Assembly (NCBI GenBank): GCA_016199745.1
Contig: JACQFZ010000022.1
Coordinates: forward strand, 124,001 to 188,000
DNA: 64,000 nt
Reading direction: 5' to 3'
Source of the DNA: Gammaproteobacteria bacterium
Lineage (GTDB): Bacteria; Pseudomonadota; Gammaproteobacteria; Acidiferrobacterales; Sulfurifustaceae
Part shown: piece by piece, positions 51,028 to 62,882 of the stretch
Layout: each line of letters begins with the position of its first letter
Position numbering within the stretch: position 1 is the stretch's first letter
Notes under the pieces: generated by a model
Told to the model about the DNA's origin: nothing
Database searches by the model: none
The model's input: only the letters and a program-made list of their open reading frames with translations
Translations under genes and position numbers: made by a program

Positions 51028-51264
51028 ATGTCCAGAGTCTGTCAGGTTACCGGCAAGCGCGTACGCGTTGGCAACAATGTCTCGCACGCCAACAACAGAA
51101 CCAAACGCCGCTTTCTGCCGAATCTGCATTACCGCCGTCTTTGGGTGGAGAGCGAAAAGCGTTGGGTAAGCCTGCGGCTATCGCACCAGGGACTGCGGAC
51201 CATCGATAAGAAGGGTATCGATGCCGTGCTCGCCGAGATGCGCGCCCAAGGCGTGAAGGTTTAA
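51028..51264 (+). CDS. rpmB: 50S ribosomal protein L28
   Basis: 78 residues, the standard length. It begins [20 protein letters not shown] and contains [28 protein letters not shown] and the C-terminal [12 protein letters not shown]. The start is 79 bp after radC. It is followed 12 bp later by rpmG, the usual arrangement. Confidence 0.98.
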   Translation: MSRVCQVTGKRVRVGNNVSHANNRTKRRFLPNLHYRRLWVESEKRWVSLRLSHQGLRTIDKKGIDAVLAEMRAQGVKV

Positions 51265-51276
51265 GGAGCACATATC

Positions 51277-51444
51277 ATGGCCAAGGCAATTCGCGAAAAG
51301 ATTAAGCTAGTCTCGAGCGCCAATACGGGACATTTCTACACCACCACCAAGAACAAGCGCACGATGCCGGACAAGCTTGAACTCAAGAAGTACGACCCGG
51401 TGGTTCGTAAGCACGTTATGTACAAAGAAGCCAAGATCAAGTAA
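51277..51444 (+). CDS. rpmG: 50S ribosomal protein L33
   Basis: 55 residues beginning [20 protein letters not shown] and ending YKEAKIK, with [20 protein letters not shown] in between. TTAAGGAGC precedes the ATG. It is the zinc-free form, lacking the paired CxxC motifs of zinc-binding L33 paralogues. It closes the rpmB-rpmG operon and is followed by a strong terminator. Confidence 0.98.
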   Translation: MAKAIREKIKLVSSANTGHFYTTTKNKRTMPDKLELKKYDPVVRKHVMYKEAKIK

Positions 51445-51468
51445 TCGGCCCCTCGGTCGTTTACTCGC

Positions 51469-51502
51469 AAAACCCGGCCGTGTGCCGGGTTTTGTTTTTT
51501 TA
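51469..51502 (+). terminator. Rho-independent terminator after rpmG
   Basis: AAAACCCGGC and GCCGGGTTTT form a 10-bp stem with a five-base loop, followed by GTTTTTTT. It also ends the convergent exporter gene on the other strand. Confidence 0.93.
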
Positions 51503-51505
51503 CGG

Positions 51506-52273
51506 TTAGGGGGTGAATAAGGCCAGGGTGTCGTAGCCGAATTTCAGCGTAAGTACCGTCAGCAGGCCTAAGAACAGTCGACGAATAAAGGGCGTTCCGC
51601 GCGTCAGTGCCATATGGCTGCCGGTGATCGATCCGGTAATGTTGGCGGCCGCCATGATTGCTACGGTTAGCCACAGCACGTTGCCGGTAGGTAAGAAATA
51701 CAAGAGGGCCGCCAAATTTGTCGTTGTGTTGATAACTTTGGCGCTTGCCGAAGCATTTAGAAAGTCGTAGCCAAAGTAGCGCACGAACACGAAGATTAAA
51801 AAAGTACCGGTCCCTGGGCCGAAGAAGCCATCGTAAAAGCCAAGCACGGCGCCTGTTGCTAGCCCGGCCCATTTCTCCGCCGTTCCTTCGAGACGGGGTC
51901 CATGAATCGAGCCAAGATCTTTCTTTCTGAAGGTATAAACCGCTACCACAACTAGCAGAGCGAGCACCAAGGGTCGAACCGCCGTTACTGGCAGGTGGCT
52001 GACCGCACGAGCCCCTAAGAAGGAAAAGATAAGAGCGCCGAGCGCCGCTGGAAGTAGCATCGGCCAACGGAATCTCACGCCACGGGCATACCGAACTGTG
52101 GCTACCGACGTCCCACAGATGCTAGCCATTTTGTTAGTACCGAACAGTGTGCCCGGGCTTGCCTGAGGGTAGGCGGTAAAAAGCGCTGGGATTTGAATCA
52201 ATCCGCCACCGCCGACGACGGCGTCAACGAACCCAGCGAGAAACGCGAATACCCCGAGAAATAGCAGTTCCAG
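51506..52273 (-). CDS. TauE/SafE family sulfite/anion exporter
   Basis: About 255 residues with eight hydrophobic segments. The family N-terminus MELLFLGVFAFLAGFVDAVV followed by GGGGLIQIPAL is encoded only if translation starts at the CTG at 52273. AGGAGG stands nine bases before it, and a TGA lies two codons upstream in frame. An ATG at 52280 is in another frame that stops after 18 codons. A TTG at 52201 would drop the conserved GGGG helix. C-terminal features GFYDGFFGPGTGTFL and ANITGSITGSHMAL are typical. It probably exports sulfite or organosulfonate. Confidence 0.85.
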   Translation of the reverse strand: MELLFLGVFAFLAGFVDAVVGGGGLIQIPALFTAYPQASPGTLFGTNKMASICGTSVATVRYARGVRFRWPMLLPAALGALIFSFLGARAVSHLPVTAVRPLVLALLVVVAVYTFRKKDLGSIHGPRLEGTAEKWAGLATGAVLGFYDGFFGPGTGTFLIFVFVRYFGYDFLNASASAKVINTTTNLAALLYFLPTGNVLWLTVAIMAAANITGSITGSHMALTRGTPFIRRLFLGLLTVLTLKFGYDTLALFTP

Positions 52274-52433
52274 ATGTCATTTCCTCCTGGGGAGTTGCCA
52301 TCCGCCGTTTATCCGCGCTTTTTCATCATTTGCGGGCTAAACTTCAACGTAGGTCAGCGAACACGAAGGCTATACAAGTTACTATTTTTCTGACATAAAT
52401 AATGCAGCATTATCCCTTCAGAAGGGTTGGCTT

Positions 52434-53033
52434 GTGTACGCATTGAGTCAACAAGTACTTCGAACCGATGCTTCCGGGATCCCGCTCGAATGGATCGACT
52501 TTAAGGAGGCAGTGCGGGCGTATTATTTAGGCCAGGTGGTTTTTTCACTGGGCGTGCCGCTCTATCAGATTTACGGCGGCTACAACGCCATCACCGGCGA
52601 GCGCTCTCTCATCGAAGTCAATTCGATCGTTGCCACGCATGGCGATAGCCACGCGGCCCTAAGGTCGCGCGCGCACTACATTCCACCGCTCAACAACCAG
52701 GCGCTGTTCGCGCGTGATGCGCACATGTGTATGTATTGCGGTGGGCAGTTTTCAGCGCGTGGCCTGTCGCGCGACCACATCCATCCGCTCAGCAAGGGGG
52801 GCAACGACTCCTGGAAGAACGTGGTCACCGCCTGCAAGCGTTGCAACAATCGTAAGGCGGGGCGGACCCCGGAGCAGGCCGGCATGGAACTCCTGGCAGT
52901 GCCATTCGTGCCGACCCATGCGGAATACATCTATCTGCAGGGAAAACGTGTGTTGGCAGATCAAATGGAGTTTCTGCTGGCGCACTTCCCGCACACGAGT
53001 CCGCTGCATCAACGCTTGTCGCGGCTGATTTAA
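52434..53033 (+). CDS. HNH endonuclease
   Basis: 199 residues from a GTG at 52434 with GAAGG upstream. The C-terminal half carries an HNH domain of the zinc-bound CxxC type: CMYCGGQFSARGLSRDHIHP, then SKGGNDSWKNVVTACKRCNN with the metal/active-site His and Asn. The N-terminal region (about 1-75) is found in proteobacterial HNH proteins of this class. It appears to be a stand-alone housekeeping nuclease of unknown target; no restriction or phage genes are adjacent. It ends before a bidirectional terminator. Confidence 0.9.
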   Translation: MYALSQQVLRTDASGIPLEWIDFKEAVRAYYLGQVVFSLGVPLYQIYGGYNAITGERSLIEVNSIVATHGDSHAALRSRAHYIPPLNNQALFARDAHMCMYCGGQFSARGLSRDHIHPLSKGGNDSWKNVVTACKRCNNRKAGRTPEQAGMELLAVPFVPTHAEYIYLQGKRVLADQMEFLLAHFPHTSPLHQRLSRLI

Positions 53034-53051
53034 TTCCTCGGGCGATATAAC

Positions 53052-53078
53052 AAAAAACCCGCCATCGGCGGGTTTTTT
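53052..53078. terminator. Bidirectional Rho-independent terminator
   Basis: AAAAAACCCGCC-ATC-GGCGGGTTTTTT is a perfect 12-bp palindromic stem with A/T tails. It serves the convergent HNH and desaturase genes. Confidence 0.95.
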
Positions 53079-53098
53079 GGTTCTAGATGTCGCTTGTT

Positions 53099-54283
53099 TC
53101 AGCTGGAAGGGGACGATGCCAACCGATATGCACGAATCTTGACGGAAAAGTCGCGCAGCGACTGAATGCCGGTAGCCTCAGCTTGGCGGCACCATTCCTC
53201 GATGGCGTGGCGCAGATGCTCCTGCGTCGTTGCCGAGCGCTGCCAGATGTCGGCGAGCTTCTCTTTCATCGAGTACACCGTGTTGAGTTGGGTATTTGCT
53301 TCCAACACCTTTTTCAGACCGGTGCGGCTCGGTTCGTCGAGCAAGGTGGCTTCGCGGACCAACAACCGTTTGGCGCGTTTCAGCAGCGTGCGCTCGGCGG
53401 GGCTGACCTTTTTCAGCTCTTCGCGATGTACGCGGTGCATGACTTCACGGGCAAATTCGGCCATGAGATGGAAGCGCCCGGCAATGACGGCCTTCACAGT
53501 CTCGAGGTCGACTTGTGGCTTCACCTGGCCAACGAGTAGCTCCGGCGGAATCTTCTTGACCCGCGCCAGGCCGAAAATTTCCATCGTGCGGATATAAAAC
53601 CAGCCGATATCGAACTCCCACCACTTGGAGGACAGTTTGGCCGAGCTCGGGAAGGTATGGTGATTGTTGTGTAACTCTTCACCACCAATGATGATGCCCC
53701 AGGGCGAGATGTTTGTGCTGGCATCCTGGACCTCGTAATTACGATAACCCCAGTAGTGAGCGATACCGTTAATAACGCCGGCGGCGAAGAACGGGATCCA
53801 GATCATCTGCACCGCCCAGATCGTAAGGCCTATTGGCCCAAACAGAATGAGGTCGATAATCACTAAAAGGACAATGCCGCGGGCGCTATGCCGGGTATAG
53901 ATGTTCCGCTCCACCCAATCATCCGGCGTTCCATGGCCATATTTAGCCATGGTTTCAGCATTCTTCGATTCCTGACGGTAAAGCGCGGTGCCGTCCCACA
54001 GAACCTTTTTAATGCCATGCGTCACCGGGCTATGGGGATCTTCCGGGGTTTCGACCTTTGCGTGGTGTTTGCGGTGAATCGCTGCCCATTCCTTCGTCAC
54101 CATGCCGGTAGTGAGCCAGAGCCAAAAGCGAAAGAAATGGCTGACTATCGGATGCAAATCCAGCGCCCGATGGGCCTGGTGGCGATGAAGAAAGATAGTG
54201 ACGGCAGAGATGGTGATATGAGTCGAAACGAGAGCAACGACGATATAGCCCCACCACGGCAGATCAATGAGTCCATCTAGCAT
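53099..54283 (-). CDS. Delta-9-type fatty acid desaturase
   Basis: 394 residues. The diiron histidine boxes are HRHQAHRAL near 32-37, HRKHHA near 70-75 and HNNHHTFPSS near 205. Membrane segments surround the first two (about 10-30, 45-62, 130-175). This is the acyl-CoA/lipid desaturase (delta-9) family; it adds a double bond to membrane acyl chains. After residue about 265 there is a long helical, basic extension of 130 residues without recognised domain. It is divergent from the Nudix gene. Confidence 0.93.
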   Translation of the reverse strand: MLDGLIDLPWWGYIVVALVSTHITISAVTIFLHRHQAHRALDLHPIVSHFFRFWLWLTTGMVTKEWAAIHRKHHAKVETPEDPHSPVTHGIKKVLWDGTALYRQESKNAETMAKYGHGTPDDWVERNIYTRHSARGIVLLVIIDLILFGPIGLTIWAVQMIWIPFFAAGVINGIAHYWGYRNYEVQDASTNISPWGIIIGGEELHNNHHTFPSSAKLSSKWWEFDIGWFYIRTMEIFGLARVKKIPPELLVGQVKPQVDLETVKAVIAGRFHLMAEFAREVMHRVHREELKKVSPAERTLLKRAKRLLVREATLLDEPSRTGLKKVLEANTQLNTVYSMKEKLADIWQRSATTQEHLRHAIEEWCRQAEATGIQSLRDFSVKIRAYRLASSPSS

Positions 54284-54434
54284 GAATTTGTGAGCCCTTA
54301 GAGGAAGGATGACTGTCTCGGACAGTATAACCTAAACTTCCGTCGCCCTAGCTGCTGAAAATCTTTTAGGCGTCAAACGGCACCTGTTAAACCGCTGTAA
54401 GATCAGTATCTTACATTTTTTACCGAGAAATATT

Positions 54435-54872
54435 ATGGCCGCACCGGTTACTCCGCGATTAACTGCCGATATCGTAATTGAGCTTAGTGGTCACCCGAAC
54501 AGGCCGATTGTCCTTATCGAACGGCGCAATCCGCCTCATGGCTGGGCGTTGCCGGGCGGTTTTGTTGATGTCGGTGAGACAGTCGAGCGCGCGGCGATTC
54601 GTGAGGCTCAAGAAGAGACCGGTCTTCAAGTTCGTTTACTTCGATTGCTCGGTTGTTACTCGGATCCAACGCGCGACCCCCGCGGACATACAGTGTCGCT
54701 GGTTTATATCGCCGAGGCAGAGGGGGAGCCAGTGGCGGCGGATGATGCGCGCGCGGTTGCCGTATTCGATCCGACGAATTTACCGGCGCCGCTGGCATTC
54801 GACCATGCCACCATTCTCACGGATTATTTGGCCTACCGACACGATGGTGTGTTGCCACTGCTACGGGTTTGA
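54435..54872 (+). CDS. Nudix hydrolase
   Basis: 145 residues. The Nudix box reads [20 protein letters not shown] followed by ETGLQ near residues 39-61, with the expected Gx5Ex7REUxEExGU spacing. The context ([19 protein letters not shown]) is that of small ADP-ribose or 8-oxo-dGTP pyrophosphatases of the MutT superfamily. Substrate not determinable. Its stop lies 3 bp from the convergent purN stop. Confidence 0.92.
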   Translation: MAAPVTPRLTADIVIELSGHPNRPIVLIERRNPPHGWALPGGFVDVGETVERAAIREAQEETGLQVRLLRLLGCYSDPTRDPRGHTVSLVYIAEAEGEPVAADDARAVAVFDPTNLPAPLAFDHATILTDYLAYRHDGVLPLLRV

Positions 54873-54875
54873 ATC

Positions 54876-55544
54876 TTAGGTTACCAACCCTTGAATCGAC
54901 TGCCGGCGGCCGTCGAGTAAAACATGGTCGCCGGCAATTTTTAGTCGACCTTCGGCGAACCAGCGAATCGCTAGTGGGTAAAGTCGATGCTCTTCCTGCA
55001 GTACACGTGCCGCGAGTTCGGCAGCGGTATCGTCGGCCAGTATCGGCACACTCGCCTGCGCAATGATCGGTCCACTGTCTACCTCATGTGTGACGAAGTG
55101 CACAGTTGCCCCGTGTTGCTGCATCCCGCTGGTAAGAGCGCGTTGATGCGTGTGTAGGCCGGGAAAGGCGGGCAACAGCGACGGGTGAATATTGATCAGG
55201 CGGCCGCTGTAGTGGTCGATGAATTCGGCACCCAAGACCCGCATGAAGCCAGCGAGCACGACCAGGTCGGGTCGATAACTGTCGAGGCGTTCCATGAGCG
55301 CGCGGTCGAAGGAGTCGCGATCGGAATAACGGCGGTGGTCGAGTGCTTCGGCGGTAATGCCAACCTGCCGTGCGATGTCGAGGCCGCCGGCGTCGGGACG
55401 ATTGCTGATGACGGCGCAAAGCTCGATGGGTAGGCCATCGTGCTGGACAGCGTCGACAATGGCACCGAGATTACTGCCGCGCCCAGAGATAAGTACCACC
55501 ACCCGGCAGCGAGCGGAGGCGGGTGGTGTGCGGGTGCCGACCAT
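54876..55544 (-). CDS. purN: Phosphoribosylglycinamide formyltransferase
   Basis: 222 residues from the ATG at 55544. It catalyses the third step of purine synthesis with formyl-tetrahydrofolate. Signatures: VVLISGRGSNLGAIVDA at the phosphate site, LAGFMRVLGAEFI, and the catalytic NIHPSLLPAFPGLHTH with Asn and His, then the Asp in THEVDSGPIIAQA. An upstream frame inside purM is ignored. It starts 4 bp after the purM stop, so purM-purN form an operon. Confidence 0.95.
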   Translation of the reverse strand: MVGTRTPPASARCRVVVLISGRGSNLGAIVDAVQHDGLPIELCAVISNRPDAGGLDIARQVGITAEALDHRRYSDRDSFDRALMERLDSYRPDLVVLAGFMRVLGAEFIDHYSGRLINIHPSLLPAFPGLHTHQRALTSGMQQHGATVHFVTHEVDSGPIIAQASVPILADDTAAELAARVLQEEHRLYPLAIRWFAEGRLKIAGDHVLLDGRRQSIQGLVT

Positions 55545-55548
55545 GCTG

Positions 55549-56592
55549 CTATTTGAGAATAACGACCTCAGGCTCGCCGGTACCGGGCTCGATGTGGCCG
55601 ACACGGAATACCGTTTCGCCGGCATTGGTGAGCACCTTGATGGCGATATCGGCGTGTGCGGCATCGACCACGATCATCATGCCGAGGCCGCAGTTGAACG
55701 TGCGGTACATCTCGTTGTCGTCGATGTTGCCGCCTTTTTGCAGCCAATCGAAGATCGCCGGTCGTTGCCAATTACGGGCATCGATAACAGCGCGCGTGTC
55801 ATTGGGCAACACGCGCGGCAGGTTGCCTGGGATGCCGCCGCCGGTGATGTGGGCGCAAGCGTGTACCGGTACTGCACGGATCAATTCCAGCACTGACTTC
55901 ACGTAGATGCGTGTCGGCGTCAACAGCGCTTCGCCGAGCGTGCGGCCGTCGAACGGTTGATCGAGCTGCGCATAGCAATGCTCGACCACGCGACGCACCA
56001 ATGAATAGCCGTTCGAATGTGCGCCGGTCGCGGCCAAACCGATGATGACGTCGCCGGGTTTTACCAGCGAACCGTCGATGATCTTGTCGCGTTCGACCAC
56101 ACCGACACAAAAGCCGGCCAGGTCGTAATCGGCAGCGGTGTACATGCCCGGCATTTCTGCGGTCTCGCCGCCAATCAGTGCGGCACCGGCCTGGCGGCAG
56201 CCTTCGCCGATACCGGCGATAACACGGCTGGCGACGCGGTTGTCGAGCTTGCCGGTGGCGAAATAATCGAGGAAGAACAGCGGCTCGCCGCCCTGGACGA
56301 CGACATCGTTAACACACATGGCGACGAGATCGATGCCGATGGTGTCGTGTTGATTAAGCTCGATCGCCAGTTTCAACTTAGTGCCGACGCCATCGGTGCT
56401 CGACACCAGTACCGGCTCGCGGTACGTGCCCGGCGGAATCTGGAATAACGCGCCGAAACCGCCGATGCCCGCTAAAACGCCAGGGCGTTGGGTGCGGGCG
56501 GCGATCGGTTTGATAGCGTCGACGAGGGCATCACCGGCATCGATATCGACGCCGGCATCACGATAAGTCAGGGAAGTGCGCGGCTGGTTCAC
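55549..56592 (-). CDS. purM: Phosphoribosylformylglycinamidine cyclo-ligase
   Basis: 347 residues from a GTG at 56592 ([20 protein letters not shown]), which fits the length of E. coli PurM (345). An upstream open frame is non-conserved. Family motifs: [62 protein letters not shown] and [15 protein letters not shown]. It makes aminoimidazole ribonucleotide from FGAM and ATP. The ribosome-binding site before the GTG is weak, so the start is not fully settled. Confidence 0.93.
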   Translation of the reverse strand: MNQPRTSLTYRDAGVDIDAGDALVDAIKPIAARTQRPGVLAGIGGFGALFQIPPGTYREPVLVSSTDGVGTKLKLAIELNQHDTIGIDLVAMCVNDVVVQGGEPLFFLDYFATGKLDNRVASRVIAGIGEGCRQAGAALIGGETAEMPGMYTAADYDLAGFCVGVVERDKIIDGSLVKPGDVIIGLAATGAHSNGYSLVRRVVEHCYAQLDQPFDGRTLGEALLTPTRIYVKSVLELIRAVPVHACAHITGGGIPGNLPRVLPNDTRAVIDARNWQRPAIFDWLQKGGNIDDNEMYRTFNCGLGMMIVVDAAHADIAIKVLTNAGETVFRVGHIEPGTGEPEVVILK

Positions 56593-56739
56593 GCGAGCAA
56601 GACCGGAATTTGAGAGTGCGTATGGTAGGGCCGAGCGCGGCGCGGCGCAAACTTGACTTGGAGGGGGTAGCGCCTTTAGCGTGCGGTCTCCTCTGGCAGC
56701 CGCATAAAACACCGAAAGTCGCAGCATGGGGACTCCCGC

Positions 56740-57309
56740 ATGAACATGTCGCAGTTGCCGAACCTCATCACGCTGTCGCGTATCGCCCTCACGCCGGCAT
56801 TCGTGCTGCTGCTGAACGACGGAAACTATACCTTCGCCTTGCTGCTATTCACGCTCGCCGGTCTGTCCGATGGGCTCGACGGGTTTATCGCTAAACGTTT
56901 CCACTACGCCAGCCGGCTCGGTGCGATCCTGGATCCGGCGGCCGACAAGATCCTGCTGGTCAGCGCCTATGTGATGTTGACCGTGCTCGGACACTTCCCG
57001 GTGTGGCTGGTGATCGTCGTCGCCTTCCGCGATTTGCTGATCGTCGGTGGTTATTTGTTGTACACGTCGATGTACGGCCCGGTGCAGATGCGGCCGAGTT
57101 GGTTGAGTAAGGTGAATACGTTGTTGCAGATTACGCTGGTGGTTGCCGTGTTGGCCGAACAAGCTGCCGGCAAGAGCTATCCGCAAGCGATGCAATGGTT
57201 GGTGATTGCTGTGCTCGTATCGACGGTCGCCAGTGGCGCGCATTATTTGTGGCGCTGGGGTGTGATGAAAGACATCGAGTCAGATCGCAGTCCTGACATG
57301 CATGAATAG
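56740..57309 (+). CDS. CDP-alcohol phosphatidyltransferase, PgsA-like
   Basis: 189 residues. The family motif DGx2ARx8Gx3Dx3D reads [19 protein letters not shown] followed by ILDPAADK, with Lys-Arg in place of Ala-Arg. Five to six hydrophobic segments occur. Such enzymes transfer a phosphatidyl group from CDP-diacylglycerol to an alcohol; this copy resembles the second, PgsA-like gene found beside hda in gammaproteobacteria rather than the canonical pgsA. It starts 147 bp from divergent purM, and its end overlaps the next gene by 8 bp. Confidence 0.88.
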   Translation: MNMSQLPNLITLSRIALTPAFVLLLNDGNYTFALLLFTLAGLSDGLDGFIAKRFHYASRLGAILDPAADKILLVSAYVMLTVLGHFPVWLVIVVAFRDLLIVGGYLLYTSMYGPVQMRPSWLSKVNTLLQITLVVAVLAEQAAGKSYPQAMQWLVIAVLVSTVASGAHYLWRWGVMKDIESDRSPDMHE

Positions 57310-58393
57310 TCCGCGTGCGGTCGTTGTGCTCGTGTTTGCCATCGTCATCGGGGTATTGCTGTATTTGCTCGCGCCGATCCTGACACCGTTTCTGCTGGCG
57401 GCGTTGTTCGCCTACATCGCCAATCCATTGGTGCTTCGTTTAACTCGTCGGCGCATCCCGCGTGGTGTAGCAGTAGCGCTGGTGTTCTTATTGCTCATCG
57501 TTGCCGTCGCCGGCTTACTGTTCTTCATCGTGCCGTTGCTGCAGCGACAAGTGACAGCGTTCGCGCAGAAATTGCCGGACCACCTCGATTGGATGCAGGA
57601 CACGCTGATTCCCCGCATAGAAAGTTTGATCGGCCAACCGATGCCGGTGGACTTCGATGATGTGCGCGATATGGCGGTGTTGCATTGGCAGGAGATCGCC
57701 AACTTTCTCAAGCTCGCGCTGAGCAAATTCACGACCTCCGGTCTCCACGTCGTGCTGTGGTTCGTCAATTTGGCATTGGTGCCGATCGTGACGTTCTATT
57801 TGCTGCTCGATTGGGAACGGTTGCAGGTACTCGCGCTCGAATTGTTTCCGCCGTCGGCGCGGCCGACGATCGCGCATTTGGCACGCGAGACCGACGAAGT
57901 GCTCGGCAGTTTTTTGCGCGGGCAGTTGTTGGTGATGTTAGGTCTCGCCGCCATGTATTCGGTTGGCTTGTTGTTCATCGGTCTCGACTTGGCATTACCG
58001 ATCGGCATCGTCGCCGGGCTGGTGAGCTTTGTGCCGTATTTGGGCTTCACCGTCGGCATTTTCTCCGCCGGCATCGCCGCTTATATCGAGTTCCAGCAAC
58101 CGATGGTGTTGCTCTGGGTATTCCTGGTGTTCTTTATCGCGCATCTGGTCGAGGGTTACGTGCTGACGCCGCGCTTCGTCGGTAGTCGCATCGGCCTGCA
58201 TCCGGTCGCTGTGATCTTTTCCGTGATGGCCTTCGGTCAGTTGTTTGGTTTTCTCGGTGTGTTGTTGGCATTGCCGGCAGCGGCGGCATTGAAGGTGTGG
58301 CTCGGCTATTTGCATCGCAGCTATATCGCGCCACCGCCGAAAGCGCCGCGTGCGAGGCGCACCCGCGCCGGCAACGACGCCGAGACGCGCTGA
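57302..58393 (+). CDS. AI-2E family (PerM-like) permease
   Basis: 363 residues beginning [20 protein letters not shown]. Eight hydrophobic segments form the characteristic two clusters at residues 5-90 and 210-340. A hydrophilic loop (about 85-160) separates them. Conserved elements: PFLLAALFAYIANPLVLRL, the FLRGQLLVMLGLAAMYSVG block, and EGYVLTPRFVGSRIGLHPV at the end. Family members include exporters and Na+/H+ antiporters; the name AI-2E is historic. It is translationally coupled to the upstream phosphatidyltransferase and precedes hda. Confidence 0.93.
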   Translation: MNSPRAVVVLVFAIVIGVLLYLLAPILTPFLLAALFAYIANPLVLRLTRRRIPRGVAVALVFLLLIVAVAGLLFFIVPLLQRQVTAFAQKLPDHLDWMQDTLIPRIESLIGQPMPVDFDDVRDMAVLHWQEIANFLKLALSKFTTSGLHVVLWFVNLALVPIVTFYLLLDWERLQVLALELFPPSARPTIAHLARETDEVLGSFLRGQLLVMLGLAAMYSVGLLFIGLDLALPIGIVAGLVSFVPYLGFTVGIFSAGIAAYIEFQQPMVLLWVFLVFFIAHLVEGYVLTPRFVGSRIGLHPVAVIFSVMAFGQLFGFLGVLLALPAAAALKVWLGYLHRSYIAPPPKAPRARRTRAGNDAETR

Positions 58394-58513
58394 CCCGCGA
58401 CCGTCGTTCCCACGGTTCCGCCATCGCGCGCGCGGTGTTCCGACACCTTCTTGCGAAAGCGCAATCCGCGACTATTTTTTACTTACTTATTCCAATCAGC
58501 GCTGCGGGAACCA

Positions 58514-58867
58514 ATGAGACGGGGCAAGGTGAAACGGGCGGCAATCGTTTTGGCCGCGGTCGTCGGTTTCGCCGCCTTCGAGGCGGAGGCCGCCGTGGCC
58601 GGTACTTATCGCTGTGCCTCGTACAACGTCTCCGGTGGTGCCGGCTCGTGTCGTAATATGCCGCGGCTTGCGCTGAACGCCGACGGCAGCTATCAATATT
58701 CTTCCACCCGCGGTCGCTGGCGCGTTGCCGACGGCAAGCTCGTGCTGTCCGAGTCCAAGTTGTGGGGGCCAGGAAAGATCCTCGGGCATGGCTCGATCCG
58801 TTTCGAGTACGACTATCGCGGTTGGCACCACGTGGTCACGTGGCTCTGTCAAGCATGCGGGAGTTGA
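58514..58867 (+). CDS. Small secreted protein, unknown
   Basis: 117 residues from the ATG at 58514. The signal peptide is MRRGKVKRAAIVLAAVVGFAA and on to AEA near residue 27. The mature part has four cysteines (CASY, SCRN, LCQACGS) and the pattern AGTYRCASYNVSGGAGSCRN, LNADGSYQYSSTRGRWRV, reminiscent of small periplasmic beta-sheet domains. I do not recognise the family. It is followed 26 bp later by the lectin gene, and the two may be co-transcribed. Confidence 0.65.
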   Translation: MRRGKVKRAAIVLAAVVGFAAFEAEAAVAGTYRCASYNVSGGAGSCRNMPRLALNADGSYQYSSTRGRWRVADGKLVLSESKLWGPGKILGHGSIRFEYDYRGWHHVVTWLCQACGS

Positions 58868-58893
58868 TGCGCCTTCAACCAGGAGGTTTCGTT

Positions 58894-59442
58894 ATGCGTA
58901 AGCTATTTGTCAGCGTCATGTGTTTGCTGTCCACGATCGTCACCGGCGCGGTATTCGCCGCCGATACGCTCGCGACCAATGCGCGGCTGTCGCCGAATCA
59001 GCAGCTCGTCTCCGGCGACGGCCAGTACCGGGCGATATATCAAGGCGACGGAAATTTCGTCGTCTATGGGCCGAAGCAGGCGCTTTGGGCATCCGGCACC
59101 AACGGCAAACGCGGTAACACGCTGGTCATGCAAGGCGACGGCAACCTCGTCATCTATGACGGCAATCGTCCGGTATGGTCATCCGGCAGCAATCGCGGCA
59201 AGCCGGCGCGGCTGGTGATGCAAAACGACGGTAATCTCGTCATCTACCAGGAAGGCAACAAACCGATCTGGGCGTCGAACACCGCCGGTGGCAATCCGGT
59301 CGCGGCAATGCGCCCCGCGGCCGGTACGGCGCCGTTGAATCTCTCGGGCGCGAAGCTCGGCACGACGTCTGGGCTGGTCGGCAATTCAGGGGCCGGCTTG
59401 GTCGGCAATAGCGGTGCGGGGTTGAATAACAGCTCGCCGTGA
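58894..59442 (+). CDS. Secreted bulb-type (B_lectin) mannose-binding protein
   Basis: 182 residues from the ATG at 58894, with AGGAGG eight bases upstream. The signal peptide ends VFA (about 22). The mature protein has three QxDxNxVxY-type sugar-binding repeats: YQGDGNFVVYGPKQALWASG, MQGDGNLVIYDGNRPVWSSG and MQNDGNLVIYQEGNKPIWAS. This is a bulb lectin (GNA-like) domain that binds mannose or related glycans. The C-terminus has tandem GLVGNSGA units ending LNNSSP. Role in adhesion, competition or carbohydrate sensing is unknown. Confidence 0.9.
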   Translation: MRKLFVSVMCLLSTIVTGAVFAADTLATNARLSPNQQLVSGDGQYRAIYQGDGNFVVYGPKQALWASGTNGKRGNTLVMQGDGNLVIYDGNRPVWSSGSNRGKPARLVMQNDGNLVIYQEGNKPIWASNTAGGNPVAAMRPAAGTAPLNLSGAKLGTTSGLVGNSGAGLVGNSGAGLNNSSP

Positions 59443-60203
59443 CCGCGCGCGCATAAGCGCCGATGTCGATTTCATGCGGGCCGACTTTTATACTGCAGCT
59501 CGGTCTTTCACGCGTGCCCGCGACTTGGTAAACCAGCAGCTATCGCTCAATCTCAGGCTCAACGACCGCGCCTCGTTCGACAACTTCTGCGGCGGTGACA
59601 ATCGCGAAGTGGTCGAGCGCCTGCGCGCGTTGCTGGCTGATCCGCCGACGGTCAGCGGGCCGCGGTTGTTGTTTCTCTGGGGAGAGAACGCGAGCGGCAA
59701 GACGCATTTGTTGCAAGCTGCCTGTCGCGAGGTACAAGCGGCGACGAGAGTGGCGTTGTATCTACCGTTGGCGGTGCCGGGCTTATTGCCGGCGATACTG
59801 GAAGAAGCGGAGCACGCGTATCTGGTTTGTCTCGACGATCTGCAACGCGTCAGCGGCGACCGCGCGTGGGAGTTGGCGTTGTTTGCGTTATGCGAGCGCG
59901 CCCGCGGCACCGGTGCGCGCATCGTTGCCGCCGCCAGTGCCGGACCGGCGCACCTCGGATTGCAGTTGCCGGATTTGGCAACGCGCCTTGGTTGGGGGCC
60001 GGTCTATCAGCTCAAGCCGTTGGACGACGACGCCAAGATCGAGGCGTTCCGCCTGCGCGCGCGTAACCAAGGATTGGAAATGCCAGTGGATGTCGCGCGC
60101 TATATCCTTAGCCGCCATCCGCGCGATTTGCCGTCGTTGTTCGCGTTGCTCGATCGTGTCGACCGGGCGGCGCTCGCGAGCCAGCGGCGTGTGACGATTC
60201 CCT

Positions 60204-62822
<2,619 letters not shown>

Positions 62823-62882
62823 AGATTATGCTGCCCCCGTGTTCGTCTGGCGGCCAAAGCAGCGCCAGCAACTGAATCGCGG

